From contig NZ_CP021138.1 in NCBI RefSeq assembly GCF_002162035.1, forward strand, positions 1,116,001-1,180,000: a stretch of DNA of 64,000 nt, given 5' to 3'. The notes beneath the pieces were generated by a model. That model ran no database searches and was not told the origin of the DNA. It was given only the letters and a program-made list of their open reading frames with translations. Shown here piece after piece: positions 56,765 through 64,000 of this stretch (the stretch's first letter is position 1; every line of letters starts with the position of its first letter). The translations under genes were made by a program, and so were the position numbers. Source of the stretch: Sulfuriferula sp. AH1. GTDB taxonomy: Bacteria > Pseudomonadota > Gammaproteobacteria > Burkholderiales > Sulfuriferulaceae.

Positions 56765-57376
56765 ATGAACAGGTTCAACATCACTTCAATCGCGCTGGCG
56801 CTGGGTTTGGCGTTCAGCATTAACGCCACGGCCCAAACCATGTCGAAAGATGAGTACAAGGCTGCCGATCATCGTATCGATACCGAATACAAAGCGGATA
56901 ACTCGCGCTGTTCTTCCCTCGCAGGAAATGCCAAAGACATTTGCAAGGCAGAAGCCAAGGGCAAGGAAAAAGTCGCAGAAGCTGAGCTGAAAGCGCATTA
57001 CAAGCCTTCTGCGAAAGCCGACTACAATGTCAGTATTGCCAAAGCTGAAGCGGATTATGCCGTTGCAGATGAAAAATGTGACGATAAGGGAGGCAATGAC
57101 AAGGATGTCTGCGTGAAACAGGCGAAAGCTGCTCTGGCCACTGCCAAAGCCGATGCTAAAGCCCAGCTGAAGACCTCGTCAGCGAATGCCACGGCCCAGG
57201 AAAAATCATCGGAAGCCCAAATGAAGGCAAGTGAGAAGGGGGCTGCGGCGTCCGAGGATGCAGCAGAGACCAAACGTGATGCCGAGTACAAAGTGGAAAA
57301 GGAAAAGTGCGATAAGTTTTCAGGCGACGCAAAGGATACATGCCTTACCCGTGCCAAGACGCAATTTGGCAAATAA
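56765..57376 (+). CDS. exported Lys/Ala-rich protein with three Cys-pair repeats
   Basis: 203 residues. A signal peptide (ITSIALALGLAFSINATA) is followed by a charged helical protein containing three repeats of the pattern C-x(9-10)-C inside an A/N-x-K-D-x-C-like motif: CSSLAGNAKDIC, CDDKGGNDKDVC and CDKFSGDAKDTC. Each pair probably forms a disulfide in the periplasm. I recognise no biochemical function; similar proteins accompany stress genes in Betaproteobacteria. GAGGAG precedes the ATG by 6 nt. Confidence 0.85.
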   Translation: MNRFNITSIALALGLAFSINATAQTMSKDEYKAADHRIDTEYKADNSRCSSLAGNAKDICKAEAKGKEKVAEAELKAHYKPSAKADYNVSIAKAEADYAVADEKCDDKGGNDKDVCVKQAKAALATAKADAKAQLKTSSANATAQEKSSEAQMKASEKGAAASEDAAETKRDAEYKVEKEKCDKFSGDAKDTCLTRAKTQFGK

Positions 57377-57425
57377 AGGTAATATCCCGATCTTGTGGCT
57401 GTGATGAAAAATCAGGAGGAATGAT

Positions 57426-57584
57426 ATGTCATTAGGCACAGTACTGCTGGTCATCGTCATCTTGATGCTGATCGGAGTGATTCCTGCCTGGCCGCATAGC
57501 CGCAATTGGGGTTATATGCCAAGCGGCGGTCTGGGACTGTTATTGATAATTCTGGTCATTCTGATGGTGATGGGGCAGATATAA
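57426..57584 (+). CDS. DUF3309 small membrane protein
   Basis: 52 residues: two hydrophobic helices (LGTVLLVIVILMLIGVIPAW and LGLLLIILVILMVMGQI, in part) around a PHSRNWGYMPSG loop, the characteristic DUF3309 layout. AGGAGG lies 6 nt before the ATG. Function unknown; members are common in stress loci. It lies 49 nt after the previous gene and may be cotranscribed. Confidence 0.88.
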   Translation: MSLGTVLLVIVILMLIGVIPAWPHSRNWGYMPSGGLGLLLIILVILMVMGQI

Positions 57585-57594
57585 CCTCGTGTTA

Positions 57595-58302
57595 TCAGCT
57601 CATGATGCGGTCAAACGCGTCCTTGTCGGTCTGGTAACACGAACAGGCAACTCTCTGCAGCCCCTGACGGTCGATGATGGTAATATCCCCGCGGCTATAG
57701 TTGATGAGTTTTTGTTTTTGCAGTGCGCCGGCAGCTTTGGAGATGCCGACGCGCCTTACACCAAGCATATAAGCCAGAAACGCCTGGGTGACATGAAATC
57801 CGGCTGAATACGTCCGGTCGTCGGTCATTAATAGCCAACGAGCGAGACGCGCTTCAGTCATATGAAAGCGGTTGCAGACGGCAGTCTGGGCGAGCTGGTT
57901 CATCAATGTGTAAACGTAGCGTTTCAGCACCCGTTGCAGCAAAGGATTCTGTTCGTACCTGAGCATGAACTCCGACGTCCCGATTTTCCACGCACTGCCG
58001 CTCCCTTGTACAAGAGCGCATAAGGATGAGACCTCCAGGCCCAGGATCAGGGGTACGCCGAACATGCCTTCGTTTCCCGCCAGTCCCACTCCCAGTTTGT
58101 CATGGGCATCGATATGGGATACCAGCGAAATAGTACAGCTAATAGGAAAATAAATATCGCGGATACGCTCTCCGGGTTTGCAGAGCATGCTTCCGGCGCT
58201 CAGATCAATTTGTTCGCAAGCTGCGAGCAGGGACTGGCACTCTTTTCGCGGCAGCAATGCCAGCAGTCTGTTGCCAGTATGTACATGATTATTAGTTGCC
58301 AC
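57595..58302 (-). CDS. Crp/Fnr-family transcriptional regulator
   Basis: 235 residues from GTG 58302 (AGGAG about 8 nt upstream). An N-terminal cyclic-nucleotide-binding-like domain (AGSMLCKPGERIRDIYFPISC, GLAGNEGMFGVPLILG, in parts) lacks the cAMP-contacting R-S motif of Crp and the Cys cluster of Fnr. The C-terminal winged helix (RLARWLLMTDDR, QAFLAYMLGVRRVGISKAAGAL) has a recognition helix unlike Crp or Fnr. It lies between two stress-gene clusters that share a palindrome and is a candidate regulator of them. Confidence 0.92.
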   Translation of the reverse strand: MATNNHVHTGNRLLALLPRKECQSLLAACEQIDLSAGSMLCKPGERIRDIYFPISCTISLVSHIDAHDKLGVGLAGNEGMFGVPLILGLEVSSLCALVQGSGSAWKIGTSEFMLRYEQNPLLQRVLKRYVYTLMNQLAQTAVCNRFHMTEARLARWLLMTDDRTYSAGFHVTQAFLAYMLGVRRVGISKAAGALQKQKLINYSRGDITIIDRQGLQRVACSCYQTDKDAFDRIMS

Positions 58303-58474
58303 TGAAGCTCTCCTATCGTACGCGATAAAACAACGGGAGGCATGATGAAGGGTCAGGGTACCAATCCAATAGCGAATGCCGAAGAAATTCTTCGTGGACC
58401 GACAAGTGCCACATGCGATGTTGATGCAACGGCACCCGGATTAACCGGGCACCGTCGATAGTGCTCATGACGGA

Positions 58475-58849
58475 TTACTCGATCGGGGATGGAGGAACAG
58501 TTGTGCCGCTGCCAGGTCCTGCCGGGGTGCCGGGATTGGTCCGGTTAGGCGTTTCGCTTCGAATGCTGTCGTCGTCCTGCGACCCCGAACTTCCCGGGTT
58601 ACTTTGATTATCCATTCCGCCGTGCATACTGTCATCGGTTTGCGGAACGGTGCCGCCGGGAGCACTCTGGGTGCCAGTACCGTTCCGAGTATTTCCATCG
58701 TCCGGCATAGTCATATTGCCGCTGGAACCATGTCCGCCCATATCGCCTTGCGGGGCGGGATAACCGGTTTCGGCAGATGCGGCAGGCTTGTTGCAGGCAC
58801 TTAGTCCCAATGCTACGACGGCAGATGCAAGTAATACGGAATATTTCAT
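58475..58849 (-). CDS. Gly/Ser/Asn-rich lipoprotein
   Basis: 124 residues from ATG 58849 (GGAGG 5 nt upstream). Lipobox ALGLSAC (Cys 19), then a low-complexity Gly/Ser/Asn/Asp/Pro-rich tail with D-D-S motifs repeated (TDDSMHGGMDNQ, QDDDSIRSETPN). Probably an outer-membrane lipoprotein with a disordered region. No family recognised. Confidence 0.75.
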   Translation of the reverse strand: MKYSVLLASAVVALGLSACNKPAASAETGYPAPQGDMGGHGSSGNMTMPDDGNTRNGTGTQSAPGGTVPQTDDSMHGGMDNQSNPGSSGSQDDDSIRSETPNRTNPGTPAGPGSGTTVPPSPIE

Positions 58850-59023
58850 GATGCCTCCTATCGATTCAAAAGTTGAACAGGCCACAGAGATACGGCACTT
58901 CCATGCTTTTTATCAAGCATAGAATCAGCATAAGGGAAAGCGATGGCATATTCTGTACGCTAACCCGCATTGGTTAGTGACAAAGACCATGGATGCTGAT
59001 CGAAAGTAAGGAAACAGGCCCTG

Positions 59024-59039
59024 TGTACGCTGACGTACA
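59024..59039. promoter_or_regulatory. palindrome TGTACG-N4-CGTACA (copy 2)
   Basis: TGTACGCTGACGTACA followed by GAC, about 150 bp upstream of the 59190 gene; it differs from copy 1 at two central bases only. A degenerate half-site, TGTACGCTAA, lies near 58954. Confidence 0.55.
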
Positions 59040-59189
59040 GACGCTTCTTCCCATGAGACATATTCTGCAATCGAGTCATGTGATTGCAGATAGGAGGCAG
59101 TTGGGTTATCTGCAGGAATGCGTATCTTAATTATTGCGACGAGCGAAGTGGTAATACGACTTCGCCTTACCAAAAAAAGGAGAAATATC

Positions 59190-59339
59190 ATGCTTTATAC
59201 CATCGCCGTTGTGCTCATTATCCTGTGGCTTCTGGGTCTGGTTACTTCCTATACCATGGGCGGTTTCATTCACATCCTGCTGGTGATCGCCGTCGTTATT
59301 ATCCTGTTGCGCATCATCAGCGGGCGCTCGCCGCTTTAA
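59190..59339 (+). CDS. lmo0937-family small membrane protein
   Basis: 49 residues: LYTIAVVLIILWLLGLV, then SYTMGG, then FIHILLVIAVVIILLRIISG, the family's two-helix signature. AAGGAG lies 8 nt before the ATG. Function unknown; a typical stress-induced membrane peptide. A strong terminator follows. Confidence 0.9.
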   Translation: MLYTIAVVLIILWLLGLVTSYTMGGFIHILLVIAVVIILLRIISGRSPL

Positions 59340-59348
59340 TCTGTCGCA

Positions 59349-59386
59349 CAAGCCAGCCACCCGGGAGGCTGGCTTGCTTTCTTTCT
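59349..59386 (+). terminator. rho-independent terminator after the lmo0937 gene
   Basis: Perfect 10-bp arms CAAGCCAGCC (59349-59358) and GGCTGGCTTG (59367-59376), followed by CTTTCTTTCTT. Confidence 0.85.
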
Positions 59387-59467
59387 TGATATGTTCGCGG
59401 CATGAAAAGTGAAGGCGGCCGTGACGAGAGCGGGCCGTTTCATTGTGCATGTCAGCAAGGTAAGCAC

Positions 59468-60457
59468 TTATTCGCCTACGCTGCCTATGATCGGCAGCAC
59501 GATACCCGTTATAAAGCTGGAACATACTGGCGACGCCAGAAACACATAGGCGGGCGATATTTCTTCCAGCTGAGTCGGCCGATTCATGTCGGTCGACTGT
59601 CCGAATCGAGTAATCTTTTCCGGGCTTTGATCTGCCGGATTGAGCGGCGTCCATACAGGCCCTGGAGCCACGGCATTGACGCGAATACCCTGAGGCAGCA
59701 GATTGGACGCCAGCGACATCGTAAATGCGTGGATCGCCCCCTTCGTGGCCGAGTAATCCAGCAGATTCTTATTGCCCTTGAGGCCGGTGACCGAGCCGGT
59801 GTTAATGATTGCCGCGCCGCGCTGCAAATGGGGCAATACGGCTTTGGCCATATGGAAATATCCGTAGATATTGGTTTTCATGGTCATGTCGAAGCGTACC
59901 TCACTCAGCTCGAGCAGGGAAGCCGCATGTTCCTGAAAGGCGGCATTGTTTACCAGGATGTCGATATGGCCGAAATGGGCCTTTACCTGCCCGACTGCAT
60001 CGCGGCAAAATCCGGCATCCCGCACATCGCCGCTTATGAGCAAACATTTACGTCCTTCTTCCTCGACATGCTGTCTGGTTTCATTGGCATCGTCATGTTC
60101 GTTGAGATAAATGACGGCCACGTCCGCTCCTTCTCGCGCATAGAGCACAGCGACGGCACGTCCGATGCCGGAATCGCCACCGGTGATAATGGCGACCGAA
60201 CCTTCCAGCTTGCCGCTGCCGCGATAATCGGGTGCCATGAATTCGGGTTTGAGCGACATGTCCTTCTCCTGCCCCGGTTTTCGCAGATGCTGCGCTGGCA
60301 TCGGCACGCCGGGATATTCATGCGATCCGGTCTGTACCGCCTGCTGCTTTTTCTGTTCTGACCCGGAAGCGACTGCATCCTGCTGGTCCTGCATCTTTTG
60401 AAGATTCTGCTGTTGCCTGACTACAGCATCGGTCATCTTGTTATCCGAAATTGACAT
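59468..60457 (-). CDS. SDR-family oxidoreductase (YhdG/YghA-like)
   Basis: 329 residues. A ~50-residue Gln-rich N-terminal extension is followed by a classical short-chain dehydrogenase fold: NAD(P)-binding TGGDSGIGRA, the NNAA motif (LVNNAAFQEH), catalytic Ser/Tyr/Lys (NTGSV, then YSATKGA) and late PGPVWTPL. This resembles the E. coli YghA-type subgroup. Substrate unknown; members often accompany general-stress genes. GGAG precedes the ATG. Confidence 0.93.
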   Translation of the reverse strand: MSISDNKMTDAVVRQQQNLQKMQDQQDAVASGSEQKKQQAVQTGSHEYPGVPMPAQHLRKPGQEKDMSLKPEFMAPDYRGSGKLEGSVAIITGGDSGIGRAVAVLYAREGADVAVIYLNEHDDANETRQHVEEEGRKCLLISGDVRDAGFCRDAVGQVKAHFGHIDILVNNAAFQEHAASLLELSEVRFDMTMKTNIYGYFHMAKAVLPHLQRGAAIINTGSVTGLKGNKNLLDYSATKGAIHAFTMSLASNLLPQGIRVNAVAPGPVWTPLNPADQSPEKITRFGQSTDMNRPTQLEEISPAYVFLASPVCSSFITGIVLPIIGSVGE

Positions 60458-60818
60458 GGCGTTCTCCTTTATCGAGTGTCTGCATACGATTGCACGAATG
60501 TGTGCCGGAATTGCGCGAACTGCTGCATTTAAAACCGGAATAGCGGCAGAAAAGATTAGTTTGCGCGAGGCAGCAAGTCAGTGCTGGAGCGTACATTGGA
60601 TGTTTCGGATGAAAGATGGCAGCGTTCATCATGCGCGTGCATCTCGCGCCGATTCTTTGAAAACGACAATGATTTCATGGGTATGTACGTGCGTTACCGC
60701 ACGGTATCGAAAAAACGACAGGTGTATTGTGAAGACTCTTCTTCGAGATTCATGAAGAGGAAAGGTGTTTGGTTCTATCGGGCCAAGCAAAGTCGATTTA
60801 ACCGCAAGGAGATAAATC
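60458..60818. other. intergenic region between SDR and KGG genes
   Basis: 361 bp between divergent genes. Short frames on both strands lack family features, and no RNA or repeat was recognised. It must contain both promoters. AAGGAG at the right end is the ribosome-binding site of the next gene. Confidence 0.45.
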
Positions 60819-61091
60819 ATGACTCAAAAGCACGATACAAGTAAATCCCATAAAGCAGCGGAGAACAAATCGTCGTCCTCCTCCCTGCATGGAACATCGC
60901 ATCAGAACAGCAGCCACTTGTCCGGTAGCGGAAGCAGTGGACAAAGCCACAGCGGCAAGTCTTCGCATTCTTCCAAACAGCATGCCGGTTCTTCCAGTCA
61001 GAGCAGCGAGCATATGGCTGAGATAGGCCGCAAAGGCGGTGAACACAGCCATGGCGGTCACGGCAGTCATGGCAGCAAGAGCAAAAGCTGA
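60819..61091 (+). CDS. KGG-motif Ser/His/Gly-rich stress protein
   Basis: 90 residues, extremely hydrophilic (Ser, His, Gly, Lys). The EHMAEIGRKGGEHSHGG segment carries one KGG motif as in GsiB/YciG-type stress proteins. Almost surely disordered; hydrophilin-like protection is the family expectation. AAGGAG lies 7 nt before the ATG. Confidence 0.8.
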   Translation: MTQKHDTSKSHKAAENKSSSSSLHGTSHQNSSHLSGSGSSGQSHSGKSSHSSKQHAGSSSQSSEHMAEIGRKGGEHSHGGHGSHGSKSKS

Positions 61092-61323
61092 CAGTCATTC
61101 ATGACGATAGCGCCATAATTTCTGAGCGGCATGGACCGCATGTCGCTTTGGAATGGCGTCAAACATCCCGTCAACTCGCCTGCACAACGCAACGATCACT
61201 TGTCCGAGAGAAAGTTACTGGCGTCAGCAGACGGGTTTGGCGAGAAGAATCGTGTCGATTTTGGTTGTAGGGAGGGAATACGTTTCTATTATTAACAATA
61301 AATACAGATGCAAAGGGTAGTAA

Positions 61324-63263
61324 ATGTCGATGTTAACGAATCTTCCTCAGAATGCAGTTTCCCCCTCCAGTGTACTTACCGAGCACGATGTTTATTTGTT
61401 CAAACAAGGGAAACATTTTCGCATGTACGAAAAACTGGGCCCCCACAGGCAAGTGATGGATGGTAAGGACGTCACTCATTTTGCTGTTTGGGCCCCAATG
61501 CAGCTGCCGTTTCCGTGATCGGTGAATTCAATCGCTGGGATGCCAAGTCGAATGCGCTGCATCTTCGCCACGATGGCTCAGGCATCTGGGAAGGCTGGAT
61601 CGCTGACGTAGCGACAGGCGCCAGCTATAAATACCGTATTGTTTCCCGTGACGGAAAGGCAGCCGACAAAGGCGATCCGTTCGCGCCTTACTGGGAAGCG
61701 CCGCCCTTGACCGCTTCCCGGGTATGGGATCTGGATTACGCCTGGAATGATGCTGCATGGATGGCGCAACGCCGGGAGAAGAACCGGCTGGATGCACCTT
61801 GTTCCATCTATGAAGTGCATCTGGGTTCCTGGCGACGGGTACCGGAAGAGGGCAACCGTTCCCTTACTTACCGTGAGATGGCAGAGTGGCTGCCGCGTTA
61901 CCTGATCAGCATGAACTTTACCCATGTCGAGTTCATGCCGCTCACCGAGCATCCTTTTTACGGTTCATGGGGCTATCAGACCACCGGGTACTTTGCGCCG
62001 ACGGCCCGTTACGGCACACCGCAGGATTTCATGTTCCTGGTGGATGCGCTGCATCGGGACGGCATCGGCGTCATCCTCGACTGGGTGCCGTCGCATTTCC
62101 CTGACGATGCTCACGGCCTCGCTCAATTTGACGGCACTTATCTGTTCGAGCACGCCGATCCGCGCCAGGGCTATCACCCGGACTGGCACAGTGCGATTTT
62201 CAATTACGGACGGCATGAAATCCGCGCATTTTTAGCCAGCAGTGCGTTGTTCTGGCTGGATAAATATCACATCGACGGACTGCGCGTGGATGCTGTCGCG
62301 TCGATGCTGTATCTGGATTACGGGCGCAGGCACGGCGAGTGGATTCCCAATCAGTATGGCGGCAGGGAGAATCTGGATGCCGTCGCCTTTCTGCGCGATC
62401 TCAACGAGGCAATCTACCGCGATTATCCCGATGTGCAGACCTTTGCCGAGGAATCGACTTCCTGGCCCATGGTGTCCCGCCCTACGTATACCGGCGGGCT
62501 TGGATTCGGTCTGAAATGGAACATGGGCTGGATGCATGACACGCTCAAGTATTTTTCGCAAGACCCGGTTTACCGGAAATATCACCATGCCCAGCTTATT
62601 TTCAGTATCTGGTATGCCTTTTCGGAGAACTTCGTGCTGCCGTTTTCGCATGACGAAGTCGTGCATGGCAAAGGTTCGCTGATCGGGAAAATGCCGGGCG
62701 ACGAATGGCAGCAGTTCGCCAACCTGCGCTTGCTGTATGGCTACATGTGGGGACATCCGGGCAAGAAGCTGCTGTTCATGGGCTGCGAATTCGGTCAGAA
62801 GCGCGAATGGCAGCACGAAGAGAGCCTGGAATGGGCGGTACTGCAATACCCGCGACATGCCGGATTGCGGCGCTGGGTGGAAGATCTCAACCATTTCTAT
62901 CGTAGCGAACCGGCACTTTATCAGAATGATTTCAATGCGGAAGGATTCGAGTGGATGGACTGCAACGACGCGGAAAAAAGCGTCGTGAGCTTTGTGCGGC
63001 ATGGCAGTGCTGCAGGCGAGACACTGCTGGTGGTATGCAATTTTACGCCGGTCGTACGCGAGAATTATCTGGTCGGCGTACCGGTTGGCGGTTATTGGCA
63101 TGAAGTGCTCAACAGCGATGCCGAGCTGTATGGCGGCAGTGGGATAGGCAATTTCGGTGGCAGGGAAGCGGCGCCGGTCGCTGCCGGGAACATGTACCAT
63201 TCGCTGATATTGCGCCTGCCGCCGCTGGGTGTCCTATACTTCAAGCAGGGGGGCGATGCATGA
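61324..63263 (+). pseudogene. glgB: 1,4-alpha-glucan branching enzyme GlgB, frameshifted near the N-terminus
   Basis: From ATG 61324 the frame gives the enzyme start (EHDVYLFKQGKHFRMYEKLGPH ... HFAVWAP, in parts), then breaks at the CCCC run 61493-61496. The rest follows in the next frame ([16 protein letters not shown] ...) to 63263. One added C restores ...VWAPNAAAV... and a 646-residue protein. The GH13 core is complete: [18 protein letters not shown] (nucleophile Asp), FAEEST (acid Glu) and [11 protein letters not shown]. It lacks the extra N1 domain of E. coli GlgB. It adds alpha-1,6 branches to glycogen. It overlaps glgE by 4 nt. Lesion or base-call error, not decided. Confidence 0.9.
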
Positions 63264-64000
63264 CGATTATTCCCGAGCTTGATGGCAGACAGCGAGTTGT
63301 GATCGAAAACGTACGGCCGGAGATCGATGCCGGGCGTTTCCCTGTCAAACGCGTCATCGGTCAGTCTGTCGAAGTGGAAGCGGATGCATTCACCGACGGG
63401 CACGATGCGTTGAGATGCGTGCTGCGTTACCGGCATGAATCCGAAAGCAGGTGGCGCGAGATGTCGATGGTGTCGCTCGGCAACGATCGCTGGCGTGCCG
63501 CTTTTCCTGTCGCCGAATTGGGCCGGTATCTTTATACGGTGACCGCATGGGTCGACCATTTCCTGTCCTGGCAGCATGAAATAGTACGCCGCAATGACGC
63601 GCAGGATATTGCAGTGGCGTTGCAAATGGGATCAAGGCTGATCGGCGAGGCGGCGCAACGCGCGACCGGCGACGACCGGCTGCAATTGCAGCAATATGCA
63701 AAGGAAATGGGCGTTGCCGATGCAGATGCCGGCAAGCATCTGGCCATTTCGCAAATGCTGACCAGCCTGATGGTGCGTTATTCGGACCGCAGTCTGGCTA
63801 CCCATTACCCGCTGGAGCTGACCGTTCGCGCCGAGCGGGTAAAAGCGCTTTACAGCACCTGGTATGAGTTGTTTCCGCGTTCATGTGTCGATGACGGCAT
63901 GGATCACGGCACGTTTGCGGAATGTGAAAAAAGGCTGCCTTCCATAGCGAAGATGGGATTCGATGTGGTGTATCTGCCGCCGATTCATCCCATCGGCGTG
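63260..64000 (+). CDS. glgE: maltose-1-phosphate maltosyltransferase GlgE (5' part; runs off window)
   Basis: First 247 codons, starting at the ATG that overlaps the glgB stop (ATGA). The N-terminal beta-sandwich region ([36 protein letters not shown], in parts) and the start of the GH13_3 catalytic domain ([36 protein letters not shown]) match GlgE. GlgE extends alpha-1,4-glucan using maltose-1-phosphate made from trehalose. Adjacency to glgB fits the GlgE glycogen pathway. Confidence 0.93.
   Translation, partial: MTIIPELDGRQRVVIENVRPEIDAGRFPVKRVIGQSVEVEADAFTDGHDALRCVLRYRHESESRWREMSMVSLGNDRWRAAFPVAELGRYLYTVTAWVDHFLSWQHEIVRRNDAQDIAVALQMGSRLIGEAAQRATGDDRLQLQQYAKEMGVADADAGKHLAISQMLTSLMVRYSDRSLATHYPLELTVRAERVKALYSTWYELFPRSCVDDGMDHGTFAECEKRLPSIAKMGFDVVYLPPIHPIGV

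Noticed and set aside
58342-58461. 39-codon plus-strand open frame after GGGAGG
   Set aside because: The ribosome-binding site is too close to the ATG, and the peptide shows no recognisable features; left as unproven.
59402-60361. 319-codon plus-strand frame
   Set aside because: Antisense shadow of the SDR gene.
60684-60697. Possible third copy of the TGTACG palindrome upstream of the KGG gene
   Set aside because: The right arm reads CGTTAC and the spacer is 2 instead of 4, so it does not fit the two true copies.
62232-63200. 322-codon minus-strand frame
   Set aside because: Antisense shadow of glgB.

Overview
The window looks like a chromosomal segment of a Gram-negative, motile, sulfur-oxidising betaproteobacterium, perhaps near Sulfuriferula, Sulfuricella or Gallionella relatives. 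That placement is inferred from gene content and protein style; no rRNA or other taxonomic marker is present. No tRNA, insertion sequence, prophage or CRISPR array was found.

Layout. 1-5546: the end of a c-di-GMP enzyme, glucose-6-phosphate isomerase (pgi), an exported FKBP isomerase and the AMPylase SelO. 5692-21395: a long run of plus-strand genes that I read as a thiosulfate/tetrathionate module. It holds two paralogous outer-membrane barrel proteins (one frameshifted), an MMPL/RND exporter with a LolA-like partner, two SoxB-like periplasmic hydrolases, a TsdB-like dihaem cytochrome with two tandem TsdA-type thiosulfate dehydrogenases, a SulP anion transporter, an exported DsrE-like protein and a split YeeE/YedE sulfur transporter. 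21433-24429: a complete siaDCBA partner-switch operon whose SiaA has CBS domains instead of membrane and HAMP segments. 25147-27489: a large GGDEF-EAL protein. 27693-32949: a nitrogen module with a textbook sigma-54 promoter, an NMT1/taurine-type ABC transporter, a decayed creatininase, type III glutamine synthetase and a NikR-like regulator. 32959-34850: umuDC. 34990-39679: stress genes (CBS protein, HPF with a cold-shock tail, DUF2934 protein, cyclopropane fatty acid synthase, Hsp20, YbhB). 39919-46382: a CHASE-PAS-GAF-GGDEF-EAL protein, CheZ and a CheA-like kinase. 46447-61091: an envelope and general-stress block of BON, YqjDEK, YXWGXW, NRAMP, cardiolipin synthase, OmpA-like, DUF4398, DUF3309, lmo0937, SDR and KGG-type proteins around a Crp/Fnr regulator. 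61324-64000: glgB and the start of glgE.

How it fits together. TsdA/TsdB would interconvert thiosulfate and tetrathionate in the periplasm. The SoxB-like proteins, DsrE-like protein, SulP and YeeE/YedE would process or move sulfur compounds, although no soxXA, soxYZ or soxCD is nearby. The nitrogen operon couples uptake of an unknown nitrogen compound to GlnT under RpoN. Five c-di-GMP enzymes and the Sia switch point to strong surface-attachment control.

Sequence quality. Three genes (an outer-membrane protein, a GGDEF-EAL protein and glgB) are each broken by one missing base, and each break falls in a CCCC run. This may be an assembly artefact. The creatininase remnant, with a nonsense codon and a large internal deletion, looks like true decay.
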